Source: Paraburkholderia sp. PGU19 (GTDB lineage Bacteria > Pseudomonadota > Gammaproteobacteria > Burkholderiales > Burkholderiaceae). Taken from it: DNA of 64,000 nucleotides. Positions 9,414 to 16,629 of the stretch are shown piece by piece. The notes beneath the pieces are model-generated. The model was not told the DNA's origin and did no database searches. It saw only the letters and a program-made list of their open reading frames with translations. Where the stretch lies: the NCBI RefSeq assembly GCF_013426915.1, contig NZ_AP023180.1, positions 1,860,001-1,924,000 of the forward strand, written 5' to 3'. Made by a program: the position numbers and the translations under genes. Position 1 is the stretch's first letter. Each line of letters starts with the position of its first letter.

Positions 9414-9807
9414 GGGTTCGTCTCCTCGCGACTTAAGCGTACAGCGAACAACGGACGCTTAAATCTAGGGCAACCCCTGTAAGCAGCTATTGCGCCCAAT
9501 CGTGTGGAAGCGCTTCCAGTGATGCTTTTTTGTGCAGCGCACTTCGCCTGCGCAGGACCACCCATCAATGTCAATGCTGACTTTCGCAATAAATAAAAAA
9601 CACACTTGTGGCAGCGCAACATTATTATTTTGAGTTATCCTCGTTAACCCTGACCGTCATGCGTTTTGGTTACGCGCATGCGCAAGCTGCGCATCGTCCC
9701 GCGCCCCTCGGGGCCGTCCGTCGAAATGTCCATGTAAGGTTTTTTGATCCTTCGCCCCACGGGCGAGGGCCTGCTATTCGCGTTCAGGCGTTTCATCCAA
9801 AGAGCAA
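9414..9807. other. 394-base intergenic region before the nuoM-like gene
   Basis: No convincing gene. The central part (about 9560-9650) is clearly AT-richer than the surroundings. It holds a perfect 14-base palindrome (9505-9518, listed separately) and a T6 tract at about 9740. Promoters for both the small minus-strand gene and the nuoM-like gene must lie here, but I could not pick a convincing -35/-10 pair. No RNA family was recognised. Confidence 0.5.
9505..9518. promoter_or_regulatory. Perfect 14-base palindrome, LacI/GalR-type operator candidate
   Basis: TGGAAGCGCTTCCA is perfectly self-complementary and has the central CG and TGNAANCGNTTNCA pattern of LacI/GalR-family operators. It lies 92 bases upstream of the small minus-strand gene and about 290 bases upstream of the nuoM-like gene. 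No LacI-family regulator is present in this window, so the binding factor is unknown. Confidence 0.4.
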
Positions 9808-11343
9808 ATGCACCTCCCATCAGTCCTCGACCTCCTGATCTGGGTCCCCATCGTCGCCGGTATCGTCGTGCTGCTAGGCGGCTCTGATAGCGCGCAAAGC
9901 CGCACGCGCTGGCTTGCGCTGATCGGCGCAGCCGTCAGCATCCTGCCCGTCATTCCGCTGGTAGCGGGTTTCGATTCGTCCCTGTCGACGATGCAGTTCG
10001 AGCAGCAGTCCGCGTGGCTGCCCGAGTTCGGCATCTCGTACCACCTCGGGGTCGACGGCATTTCGCTGTGGTTCACCGTGCTGACGGCCGTGACGACGCT
10101 GATCATCGTGGTCGCGTCGTGGGAATCGATCACCAGCCGCGTCGCGCAGTACTACGGCGCGTTCCTGCTGCTGTCGGGCTGCATGCAAGGCGTGTTCACG
10201 TCGCTCGACGGCATGCTGTTCTTCGTGTTTTTCGAAGCGTCGCTGATTCCGCTGTATCTGCTGATCGGCACGTGGGGCGAAAAGCGCCGCGTCTACGCGG
10301 CGGTGCGTTTCTTCTTCTTTTCGCTGGTCGGCTCGCTGGCGATGCTCGCCGCGCTGATCTACCTGTGGGCGCACTCGCACACGTTCGACATGGCTACGTG
10401 GCGCACGCTCAAGCTCGATTTCATGCCGCAGATCATGGTGTTCATCGGCTTCATCGCGGCCTTCTCGGTGAAGGTACCGATGTGGCCCGTGCACACGTGG
10501 CTGCCCGACGTCCACTCGGACGGCCCGACGGGCGCCGCCGTGCTGCTCGGCATGCTGAAGATGGGCGGCTACGGCCTGCTGCGCTTCGCGCTGCCCATCG
10601 TGCCGGATGCCTGCCACTTCTTCGCTCCGGCGATGATCGCGCTGTCGCTGGTCGCGGTGATCTACGGCAGCCTGCTCGCGCTCGCGCAGACCGACATGCG
10701 CAAGCTGCTCGCCTACTCCGCCGTCGCGCACATGGGCCTCGTCACGCTCGGCCTGTTCACGTTCGACCGCATGGGCACGGAAGGCGCTGTCGTGCAGATG
10801 CTGTCGTACGGCATCGTGTCGGGCGCCATGCTGCTGTGCACGGGCATGCTGTTCGACCGCACGAAGAACGGCTCGATCGACGCCTACGGCGGCGTTGCGA
10901 ACTCGATGCCGAAGCTCGCTACGTTCGCGATGCTGTTCTCGATGGCGAACGTCGGCCTGCCGGGCACGTCGGGTTTCGTCGGTGAGTTTCTGGTGCTGAT
11001 GGGCGCGATCCGCTTCAACTTCTGGGTTGGCGCGACGGCTGCGCTGACGCTGATCCTGAGCGCCGCGTACACGCTGTGGATGTACAAGCGCGTGATGTTC
11101 GGCGCGATCAAGAACACGCGCGTCTCGAGCCTGCGCGATCTGGGCCGCCGCGAGTTCGTGCTGCTCGGCGCGATGGCCGTGCTGGTGCTCGCCATCGGCG
11201 TGCGTCCGAAGACGTTCACCGACGCAATCGGCCCGGCAACGGAAAACCTCGTCGCGCAAGCACAAGGCTCCGCGCTGCCGACGGACACGGGCGTCGCGTC
11301 GAACAACCGTGCGCCGGCTGCTTCACCCCGTATGCCGGGCTGA
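9808..11343 (+). CDS. NuoM-like NADH-quinone oxidoreductase / antiporter subunit, orphan
   Basis: Polytopic membrane protein of 511 residues from the proton-translocating antiporter-like family of complex I. It keeps the NuoM hallmarks: FFEASLIPLYLLIGTWG with the conserved Glu in TM5, the Lys region KVPMWPVHTWLPDVHSDGP, LLGMLKMGGYGLLRF, the broken helix AYSAVAHMG and the late GLPGTSGFVGEFL. It is the M-type, not the longer NuoL with its lateral helix. No other complex I gene is nearby; it lies alone after the cyo operon and is closed by its own terminator. It could serve as a spare NuoM, or as part of an unrelated ion-translocating assembly. The fold is certain, the partner unknown. Confidence 0.9.
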   Translation: MHLPSVLDLLIWVPIVAGIVVLLGGSDSAQSRTRWLALIGAAVSILPVIPLVAGFDSSLSTMQFEQQSAWLPEFGISYHLGVDGISLWFTVLTAVTTLIIVVASWESITSRVAQYYGAFLLLSGCMQGVFTSLDGMLFFVFFEASLIPLYLLIGTWGEKRRVYAAVRFFFFSLVGSLAMLAALIYLWAHSHTFDMATWRTLKLDFMPQIMVFIGFIAAFSVKVPMWPVHTWLPDVHSDGPTGAAVLLGMLKMGGYGLLRFALPIVPDACHFFAPAMIALSLVAVIYGSLLALAQTDMRKLLAYSAVAHMGLVTLGLFTFDRMGTEGAVVQMLSYGIVSGAMLLCTGMLFDRTKNGSIDAYGGVANSMPKLATFAMLFSMANVGLPGTSGFVGEFLVLMGAIRFNFWVGATAALTLILSAAYTLWMYKRVMFGAIKNTRVSSLRDLGRREFVLLGAMAVLVLAIGVRPKTFTDAIGPATENLVAQAQGSALPTDTGVASNNRAPAASPRMPG

Positions 11344-11366
11344 TCGGCTTCGACAGCCAGCATTCG

Positions 11367-11393
11367 ACGGGCGTCCATTGGACGCCCGTTTTC
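11367..11393 (+). terminator. Intrinsic terminator of the nuoM-like gene
   Basis: A perfect 10-base stem, ACGGGCGTCC (11367-11376) and GGACGCCCGT (11380-11389), with a three-base ATT loop, runs into TTTT. It begins 24 bases after the stop codon. Confidence 0.85.
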
Positions 11394-11425
11394 ATTTGCG
11401 TTGGCGCATTTGCGTTGAAGCAATG

Positions 11426-11457
11426 AAAAACGGCCTCGCATCGCTGCGAGGCCGTTT
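11426..11457 (-). terminator. Intrinsic terminator of the minus-strand deacetylase operon
   Basis: Perfect 13-base stem, AAACGGCCTCGCA (11428-11440) with its complement at 11445-11457 and a four-base loop. The A-run at 11426-11430 reads as a U-run on the minus strand, so it terminates transcription arriving from the 11483-15125 operon. Together with the neighbouring plus-strand terminator it insulates the two convergent units. Confidence 0.85.
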
Positions 11458-11482
11458 GGACATCAGGCTTGCAAATCCGCGC

Positions 11483-12511
11483 TTAACTGCCGCGCTTCTC
11501 CATAAAGCCACCGAAGAACGCGCGCGCATTCGCTTCGAGGCTCTCCAGGTGATAGCCGCCTTCCTGCACGATCACGGACGGTAGGCGCAACGCGCCAATC
11601 GCTTCACCGAGCCGCCCAAAGCCTTCCGTCGTCACGGCCACCTGCGATTGCGGATCGTCCTTGTAGATGTCGAAGCCCAACGCAAGCACCAGCGCATCCG
11701 GTTCGAAACGCTTCAACACACGCAGCGCATCGTCGAGCTTGTCGAAGAACACCGCTTCCGACGAACCGTGCGGCATCGGTAGATTGACGTTGAAGCCGTC
11801 GCCCGAACCCGCGCCGCGCTCTTCCTCATAACCCGCGACCACGGGATAAAAATTGGTCGGATCGCCGTGAATGGAGATGTACAGCACGTCGTCGCGTCCG
11901 TAGAAAATCTCCTGCACGCCCTGGCCGTGATGCATGTCGGTGTCGAGAATCGCGACGCGCTTGAAGCGGCCTCGCAACGACTGCGCCGCAATCGCCGCAT
12001 TGTTCAAATAGCAGAAACCGCCCGCCGCATCGGCGCGTGCGTGATGGCCAGGCGGCCGGCAAAGCGCATACGTCTCGCGCGCGCCCTCGTTGACGGCCGA
12101 TGCTGCCGCCAACGCGCTCTGCGCCGACCAGTACGCGGCACGCCACGTATTCGCGCCGACCGGGCAACTGCCGTCGGCGAGATAACGCGCCGCCTTCGCG
12201 AGCACGCCGCGCAACGGATTCGGATCGCGCACGTAGATGTTCGACATCACTTCGTCGCCCCAATCGTCGGGCATCTGCTTCCAGTCGCGATGCGCCTCCT
12301 CGAGAAAGCGCAGATAGTTCATGTCGTGCACGGCGGCAATGGCAGCCGTGCCGTGATCGGCCGGTTCGACGACATCGAAGTCCAGCGATTTCGCCGCAGC
12401 CACGAGGCGTGCAGCGCGCTCGGGCACTTCCTGCGGCTCGCGCATTTGTCCGCGCGACAGATACGAGCGCGGATGATGCAGCAGTTGTTCGGGATGAAAA
12501 AACGTCTTCAT
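11483..12511 (-). CDS. Histone-deacetylase-superfamily amidohydrolase, acetylpolyamine-amidohydrolase-like
   Basis: Zinc-dependent deacetylase of 342 residues, the usual length of bacterial acetylpolyamine amidohydrolases. Visible active-site parts: the tandem His in CRPPGHHARADAAGGFCYLNN, zinc ligands Asp and His in ILDTDMHHGQGVQEIF, the second Asp in ALGFDIYKDDPQ and the GGYH transition-state Tyr. The N-terminal FFHPEQLLHHP resembles the substrate-entry region of the acetylpolyamine group. It probably removes acetyl groups from acetylated polyamines or similar amines. It is the last gene of a three-gene operon with an amidase and a transporter. AGGA precedes the ATG. Substrate is inference. 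Confidence 0.85.
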   Translation of the reverse strand: MKTFFHPEQLLHHPRSYLSRGQMREPQEVPERAARLVAAAKSLDFDVVEPADHGTAAIAAVHDMNYLRFLEEAHRDWKQMPDDWGDEVMSNIYVRDPNPLRGVLAKAARYLADGSCPVGANTWRAAYWSAQSALAAASAVNEGARETYALCRPPGHHARADAAGGFCYLNNAAIAAQSLRGRFKRVAILDTDMHHGQGVQEIFYGRDDVLYISIHGDPTNFYPVVAGYEEERGAGSGDGFNVNLPMPHGSSEAVFFDKLDDALRVLKRFEPDALVLALGFDIYKDDPQSQVAVTTEGFGRLGEAIGALRLPSVIVQEGGYHLESLEANARAFFGGFMEKRGS

Positions 12512-12527
12512 TGCTGGTCCTTTCCTG

Positions 12528-13781
12528 TTACGCGTCGGCAGTCGCCATCACGCCCGCGCGCGCGAGCACCGCATTGAGCAGCACGTTCGCGCCGCGCGTG
12601 ACGTCTTCAGGCAGCGCGTCTTCGGCTTCGTTGTGCGACAGGCCGCCGACACACGGAATGAACACCATCGCCGTCGGGCAATAGCGCGCGAGATGAATCG
12701 CGTCGTGACCCGCGCCGCTGACGATGCGCTCGTTCGAATAGCCGAGCGCTTCAACCGCTTGCGCCACCAGATCAACGCATGCGGTATCGAACGGCGTCGC
12801 GGGGCTGCGCCAATACGTTTCGACGCTGAGCTTCACGCCGCGCGCTTGCGCGACTCGCTCGAATGCGGTGCGCAGATCGCGCTCCATCGCATCGACCTGG
12901 CCGTCTTCGTGATGACGCAGATCGACAGTGAACGACACTTCGCCCGCAATCGTGTTGCGCGATGCGTTCCTGATCGCCACTTGTCCAATGGTCACGAGTC
13001 CACGCGGCGCATAACTTTCGACGATACGTTCCAGTTCCGCCGCCATCCGCGCGCTCGCAAAGTACGCATCCTTGCGATACGGCATCGGCGTCGTGCCCGC
13101 GTGCGCGGCCATGCCCGTCACCGTCACGTCGAGCCAGCGGATCGCCTGGCCGCCCGTCACCACGCCGATCGTCGTGCCGTTCGCTTCGAGCACGGGGCCC
13201 TGCTCGATGTGTGCTTCGAAATACGCATCGACGGCCTGGCCGTTGACGGCGCGCGCGCCGCGATAGCCGCTCTGCGTCAATGCATCCGCGAGCGTGATGC
13301 CGTCGGCGTCCTGCTTCGCAAGCGCTTCGTCGAGCGACGTGATGCCCGTGAACACCGCCGAGCCGAGCATCGCTGGCGTGAAGCGCGCGCCTTCCTCGTT
13401 GGTCCACGAGACGATTTCGATCGGCTTCTCCGTCACGATGTTCGCGTCGTTCAGCGCGCGCACGAGTTCGAGCGCCGCGAGCACACCATAGACGCCGTCG
13501 AAACGCCCGCCTTCGGGCTGCGTGTCGAGATGGCTGCCGATCAGCACGGGCGCCGCATCCTTCTGCGCGCCTTCGCGCCGCGCGAACAGATTGCCGATTT
13601 CATCGATGCTCACTGTCATGCCCGCGTCGTGGCACCATGTGGCGAACAGATCGCGGCCACGCACGTCTTCATTGGTGAGCGCGAGACGCCGCACGCCGCC
13701 CTTCGGTGTCGCGCCGATTTGCGCCATGTCCATCAGGCTTTGCCAAAGGCGCGCGCCGTCGATTTGCAACAGGTCTTTCAT
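12528..13781 (-). CDS. M20-family amidase / N-carbamoyl-L-amino-acid hydrolase type
   Basis: Hydrolase of 417 residues in the hydantoinase/carbamoylase family (which includes allantoate amidohydrolase and beta-ureidopropionase). Binuclear metal ligands are visible in GSHLDTQPEGGRFDGVYGV, in the NEEGARF glutamate and in the late LSHNEAEDA His; MAAHAGTTPMPYRKDA is the dimerisation-domain loop that contributes to the substrate site. The ATG at 13781 has GGAAAG before it; seven extra codons are possible from a TTG. It probably cleaves an N-carbamoyl or ureido group to release ammonia, CO2 and an amine or amino acid. It lies between the transporter and deacetylase genes, which points to a shared N-acyl/N-carbamoyl amine substrate. 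Confidence 0.87.
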   Translation of the reverse strand: MKDLLQIDGARLWQSLMDMAQIGATPKGGVRRLALTNEDVRGRDLFATWCHDAGMTVSIDEIGNLFARREGAQKDAAPVLIGSHLDTQPEGGRFDGVYGVLAALELVRALNDANIVTEKPIEIVSWTNEEGARFTPAMLGSAVFTGITSLDEALAKQDADGITLADALTQSGYRGARAVNGQAVDAYFEAHIEQGPVLEANGTTIGVVTGGQAIRWLDVTVTGMAAHAGTTPMPYRKDAYFASARMAAELERIVESYAPRGLVTIGQVAIRNASRNTIAGEVSFTVDLRHHEDGQVDAMERDLRTAFERVAQARGVKLSVETYWRSPATPFDTACVDLVAQAVEALGYSNERIVSGAGHDAIHLARYCPTAMVFIPCVGGLSHNEAEDALPEDVTRGANVLLNAVLARAGVMATADA

Positions 13782-13814
13782 GAGTCTTTCCGGGTCGTTC
13801 AACGTGAGTTCGAT

Positions 13815-15125
13815 TCAATGCGCGCCTACGGCTTCGGCCTGATCGGCATGTGTCGCACGCCGTGCGTCGAGCGCGACGATGCACACCAGCGAGATGCCCG
13901 CGAGGCACGTATAGAACACGGCGAGCGGCCACCATTGGCCCGTATAGCGATGCGCGAGCCACGTGCCGACGAGCGGCGTGAGACCGCCCGCCACCGCGCC
14001 GCACACCTGATACGCGAGCGAGATGCCCGAGTAGCGCACACGCGTCGGGAAGATGCCGCTGACGAAGCCCGCGATCACCGAGTAGAAGCTCGCCATGCAG
14101 ACCACGGCAATCGCAATGCCGATCACCATCGGCACGACCGAGCCGCTTTGCACGAGCATGAACATCGGATACGGCGAGATCATCGCGAGCAAGGCGGCGA
14201 TCTTCAGGAAGCGCGCGCCGCCGATGCGTTCGGCCGTCCACGCAGCGAGCGGCTGCGACACGAACTGGATGATCGCGACGGCGAACAGGCAGTCGAGAAT
14301 CATCGAACGTGTCACGCCGACGTATTGCGTCGTGTACGCGATCATGAACGTGTTGGTGAAGTACACGCCCGCAATGCCGATCGTATTCGCGCCGATACAC
14401 AGCAGCACGAGGCCCCATGCCGAGCTGAACACTTCGGCAATCGGCAGCTTCGCCGTGCGGTTCGATTCCTTCACACGCTGGAATTCCGGCGATTCATTCA
14501 CGCCAAGACGGATCACGATCCCGACGATCAGCAGCACGGAACTCGCGAGAAACGGCAGACGCCAGCCCCAGGACATGAAGTCCGCCTTATCCATCGACGT
14601 CACCGCGCGAAACGCGATCAGCGACAGGATCAGCCCCGCCGGACTGCCGAGCTGCGCAAACGATGCGAAGAACGTGCGGCGCCCTTGCGGCGCATGTTCG
14701 CCCGCCATCAGCACCGCGCCGCCCCATTCGCCGCCGACGGCCACGCCCTGCACGACGCGCAGCAGCACCAGCAACACCGGCGCGAGCATGCCGACTTTCG
14801 AATAGTCGGGCAGCAGCCCGACACACACGGTCGCGACGCCCATCATCATCAGCGTGGTCATCAGCGCTTTCTTGCGGCCGATGCGGTCGCCGAGATGGCC
14901 GAACACGATGCCACCCAACGGTCGCGCGAAAAAGCCCACGGCAAAGGTCGCAAACGACGCCATCGTGCTGACAAAACGGTCGCTCGACGGAAAGTACAGT
15001 TCGCCGAATACGAGCGCGGCGGCCGTCGCGTAGATATAGAAGTCGTACCACTCGATCATCGTGCCGATGAACGCGGCCGTTGCGGCGCGTCCCGGCTGAC
15101 GGGTGGTACTGATGGTTTGGGTCAT
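13815..15125 (-). CDS. MFS transporter, metabolite:H+ symporter (MHS) type
   Basis: Twelve-helix major facilitator of 436 residues. It shows the MHS signatures AAFIGTMIEWYDFYIYATAA in helix 1, RPLGGIVFGHLGDRIGRKK (loop 2-3), and RVVQGVAVGGEWGGAVLMAGEHA. An AGGAG ribosome-binding sequence before the ATG at 15125 decides the start over a longer version. It is the first gene of the minus-strand operon with the amidase and the deacetylase, so it likely imports their substrate, an organic anion or zwitterion. The exact substrate cannot be read from sequence. Confidence 0.9.
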   Translation of the reverse strand: MTQTISTTRQPGRAATAAFIGTMIEWYDFYIYATAAALVFGELYFPSSDRFVSTMASFATFAVGFFARPLGGIVFGHLGDRIGRKKALMTTLMMMGVATVCVGLLPDYSKVGMLAPVLLVLLRVVQGVAVGGEWGGAVLMAGEHAPQGRRTFFASFAQLGSPAGLILSLIAFRAVTSMDKADFMSWGWRLPFLASSVLLIVGIVIRLGVNESPEFQRVKESNRTAKLPIAEVFSSAWGLVLLCIGANTIGIAGVYFTNTFMIAYTTQYVGVTRSMILDCLFAVAIIQFVSQPLAAWTAERIGGARFLKIAALLAMISPYPMFMLVQSGSVVPMVIGIAIAVVCMASFYSVIAGFVSGIFPTRVRYSGISLAYQVCGAVAGGLTPLVGTWLAHRYTGQWWPLAVFYTCLAGISLVCIVALDARRATHADQAEAVGAH

Positions 15126-15286
15126 GCTGGCTCCTGATGCACGTCTGACGTGGGTTGAACCCGTGGCCTCGCGCGCAGTGTTGGGGTGGTGTGCCGCTCT
15201 TCTCTCCGAGCGGGCGCGCGCCACGGCATGTGTCATTTATCGGCGGCCAGAAAACATTAGTCAAATTTCGAGTTATTATTCGCCGC

Positions 15287-15301
15287 ATAAATTCAACTTA
15301 T
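15287..15301. promoter_or_regulatory. LysR-type T-N11-A dyad in the divergent promoter region
   Basis: ATAA-N7-TTAT, a 15-base dyad containing the T-N11-A pattern of LysR-type binding sites, lies in the AT-rich part of the gap between the MHS transporter and the divergent LysR gene, ending 12 bases before the LysR start. That position fits autoregulation plus control of the transporter operon. Confidence 0.45.
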
Positions 15302-15312
15302 AGTTTCCTCCG

Positions 15313-16269
15313 ATGCGCACTGAAATCGCCCGTTTTCTGAACGACCGGCTCGACTGGAATCTGCTGCGCACGTACCTCGTCATCATGCAGGAGCGCAGCC
15401 TGAGCCGCGCCGCCGCGCGCCTGCACGTCACGCAACCGGCCGTAAGCCAGGCGTTGCGACGGCTAGAGGAAACGCTGGAGCGCAAGCTGATCGACCGGCG
15501 CGGCCCGTACTTCGCGCCGACCCAGGTGGGCGAAGAGGTCTATCGCATTGCGAGCGATATCTACGGCAACATCTCGCGGCTCGAAACCGAGATCGACGAC
15601 CGCACCGAGGACATCAGCGGCTCGATTCGCCTGTTGACCATCAGCCGCATCGAGTCGCCCGTGTACGACGAGTTTCTCGCGGACTTTCATCGCGCGTATC
15701 CGCGCATCGACTTGCAGATCGAAGTGATGCGTTCGTCCGACATCATCTCGTCGCTGCTGCAGAAGACAGCGACTGCAGGTCTCGGCCTGTGCCGCTCACC
15801 GCACGACAAACTGGAGATGCGCTGCTTCCTGCGGCAACGCTATGCGATTTTCTGCGGGCGTCATCACCGGCTATACGGCAAGTCGCCGTTGACGATGGAA
15901 GACCTGCTCGCCGAAAACTTCGTGTCGTTTACCAGCGACCAGATCGGCGACAGTCTTTCGCCGCTCACCGTGTTTCGTGACCAGAAGGGTTTTACGGGGC
16001 GCATCGTCGCTTCGTCGCCATCGCTCGACGAAGTGCGGAGGCTGATCTTCGCGGGCTTCGGCATCGGCTGCCTGCCCGAGCACATCGTGCGCGACGACAT
16101 CGCGCAGCAGCGTCTGTGGCGCCTGCCGCCCGAAGAAGGACTCGTCGATGTCGACGTGCATCTGCTGTGGCATCGCGAGCGCAAGATGAATGCGGCGGAT
16201 CTCGCGTTTCTCGACAGCATGGAGCGCTGCATGCGCCGCTATGCGCTTTCTGAGCGGCTCGGCAAATGA
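15313..16269 (+). CDS. LysR-family regulator of the divergent deacetylase/amidase/transporter operon
   Basis: 318 residues. The N-terminal winged helix is shifted about 12 residues by a short leader: LDWNLLRTYLVIMQERSLSRAAARLHVTQPAVSQALRRLEE. The effector domain runs from about 105 to 305. It is divergent from the transporter gene at 15125, the classic LysR arrangement, and the two share an AT-rich gap with a T-N11-A dyad. TTCCTCCG lies upstream rather than a clean Shine-Dalgarno, so the start could be slightly different. It stands just before the guanidine operon on the same strand, but that operon has its own promoter and riboswitch, so a role there is less likely. Confidence 0.88.
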   Translation: MRTEIARFLNDRLDWNLLRTYLVIMQERSLSRAAARLHVTQPAVSQALRRLEETLERKLIDRRGPYFAPTQVGEEVYRIASDIYGNISRLETEIDDRTEDISGSIRLLTISRIESPVYDEFLADFHRAYPRIDLQIEVMRSSDIISSLLQKTATAGLGLCRSPHDKLEMRCFLRQRYAIFCGRHHRLYGKSPLTMEDLLAENFVSFTSDQIGDSLSPLTVFRDQKGFTGRIVASSPSLDEVRRLIFAGFGIGCLPEHIVRDDIAQQRLWRLPPEEGLVDVDVHLLWHRERKMNAADLAFLDSMERCMRRYALSERLGK

Positions 16270-16280
16270 CATCGATGTGA

Positions 16281-16297
16281 AGCACCCGACTGGTGCG
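16281..16297 (+). promoter_or_regulatory. NtrC-type enhancer dyad
   Basis: GCACC-CGACT-GGTGC (16282-16296) matches the core of the NtrC consensus TGCACC-N5-GGTGCA, lacking only the outer T and A. It lies about 100 bases upstream of the -24/-12 element at 16383, a normal enhancer distance for an NtrC activator. Confidence 0.55.
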
Positions 16298-16382
16298 CAC
16301 ACGCGCGCGCAGATCGCGATCGCGCTTCAACCTTGTGCACGCATCGCACTCAAAACCGACCAGACTCAAGTAAAGACAGCAG

Positions 16383-16398
16383 TGGCATGCTTATCGCT
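16383..16398 (+). promoter_or_regulatory. Sigma54 (-24/-12) promoter candidate
   Basis: TGGCATG-N4-TCGCT places GG (16384-16385) and GC (16396-16397) exactly 12 bases apart, the RpoN geometry. One base differs from the TTGC(A/T) part of the consensus. The predicted start point near 16409 lies about 40 bases before the riboswitch. With the upstream NtrC-like dyad this suggests induction under nitrogen limitation. Confidence 0.55.
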
Positions 16399-16449
16399 TA
16401 GTGACGTGCAGGAGCCGGTGCAGCATCCGGTTTAGCAGTCACAATCTGG

Positions 16450-16570
16450 CAAATGGACGACTAGGGTTCCGGTCCGCATCGATGCAAACACAAGCATTCG
16501 GTGTGCGACGCTGGTCCGAGAGTTGTCGACCTCGATGAGGTTACACGGCGGGATAAAAGCCCGGGAGAGA
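16450..16570 (+). ncRNA. Guanidine-I riboswitch (ykkC class)
   Basis: The three conserved blocks of the ykkC/guanidine-I aptamer are present in order: CTAGGGTTCCG at 16461-16471, GGTCCGAGAG at 16513-16522, and GGCGGGATAAAAGCCCG at 16547-16563 followed by GGAGA. A variable hairpin (TGCAAACACAAGCA region, 16483-16498) and an ACCTC-GAT-GAGGT stem (16529-16541) lie between them. This RNA binds free guanidinium and turns on guanidine carboxylase, transporter or exporter genes. It sits in the leader of the guanidine operon, about 57 bases before the first start codon. A GTG inside it opens the same reading frame as the binding protein but belongs to the RNA. Confidence 0.95.
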
Positions 16571-16612
16571 ACGCGATGCGTCGCGCCGCTCCTGCCGTCG
16601 ATAACCGTCCCT

Positions 16613-16629
16613 GCGAGGTCAACCTCATG
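16613..16629 (+). promoter_or_regulatory. Possible ribosome-binding-site hairpin before the first guanidine gene
   Basis: The Shine-Dalgarno GAGG (16615-16618) is followed after TCAA by CCTC (16623-16626) directly before the ATG at 16627, so it can fold into a 4-base stem that hides the site. GAGGT can also pair with ACCTC (16529-16533) inside the aptamer. No intrinsic terminator with a U-run is evident between aptamer and ATG, so control at translation initiation is plausible. Inference only. Confidence 0.35.

Noticed and set aside
12633..15137. 834-codon open frame on the plus strand
   Set aside because: Lies antisense to the amidase and MHS transporter genes, with Arg/His/Ala-rich nonsense composition.
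16501..16626. Upstream GTG start that would extend the binding protein by 42 residues
   Set aside because: The start lies inside the riboswitch and the extension lacks a signal-peptide pattern; the ATG at 16627 gives a clean signal peptide.
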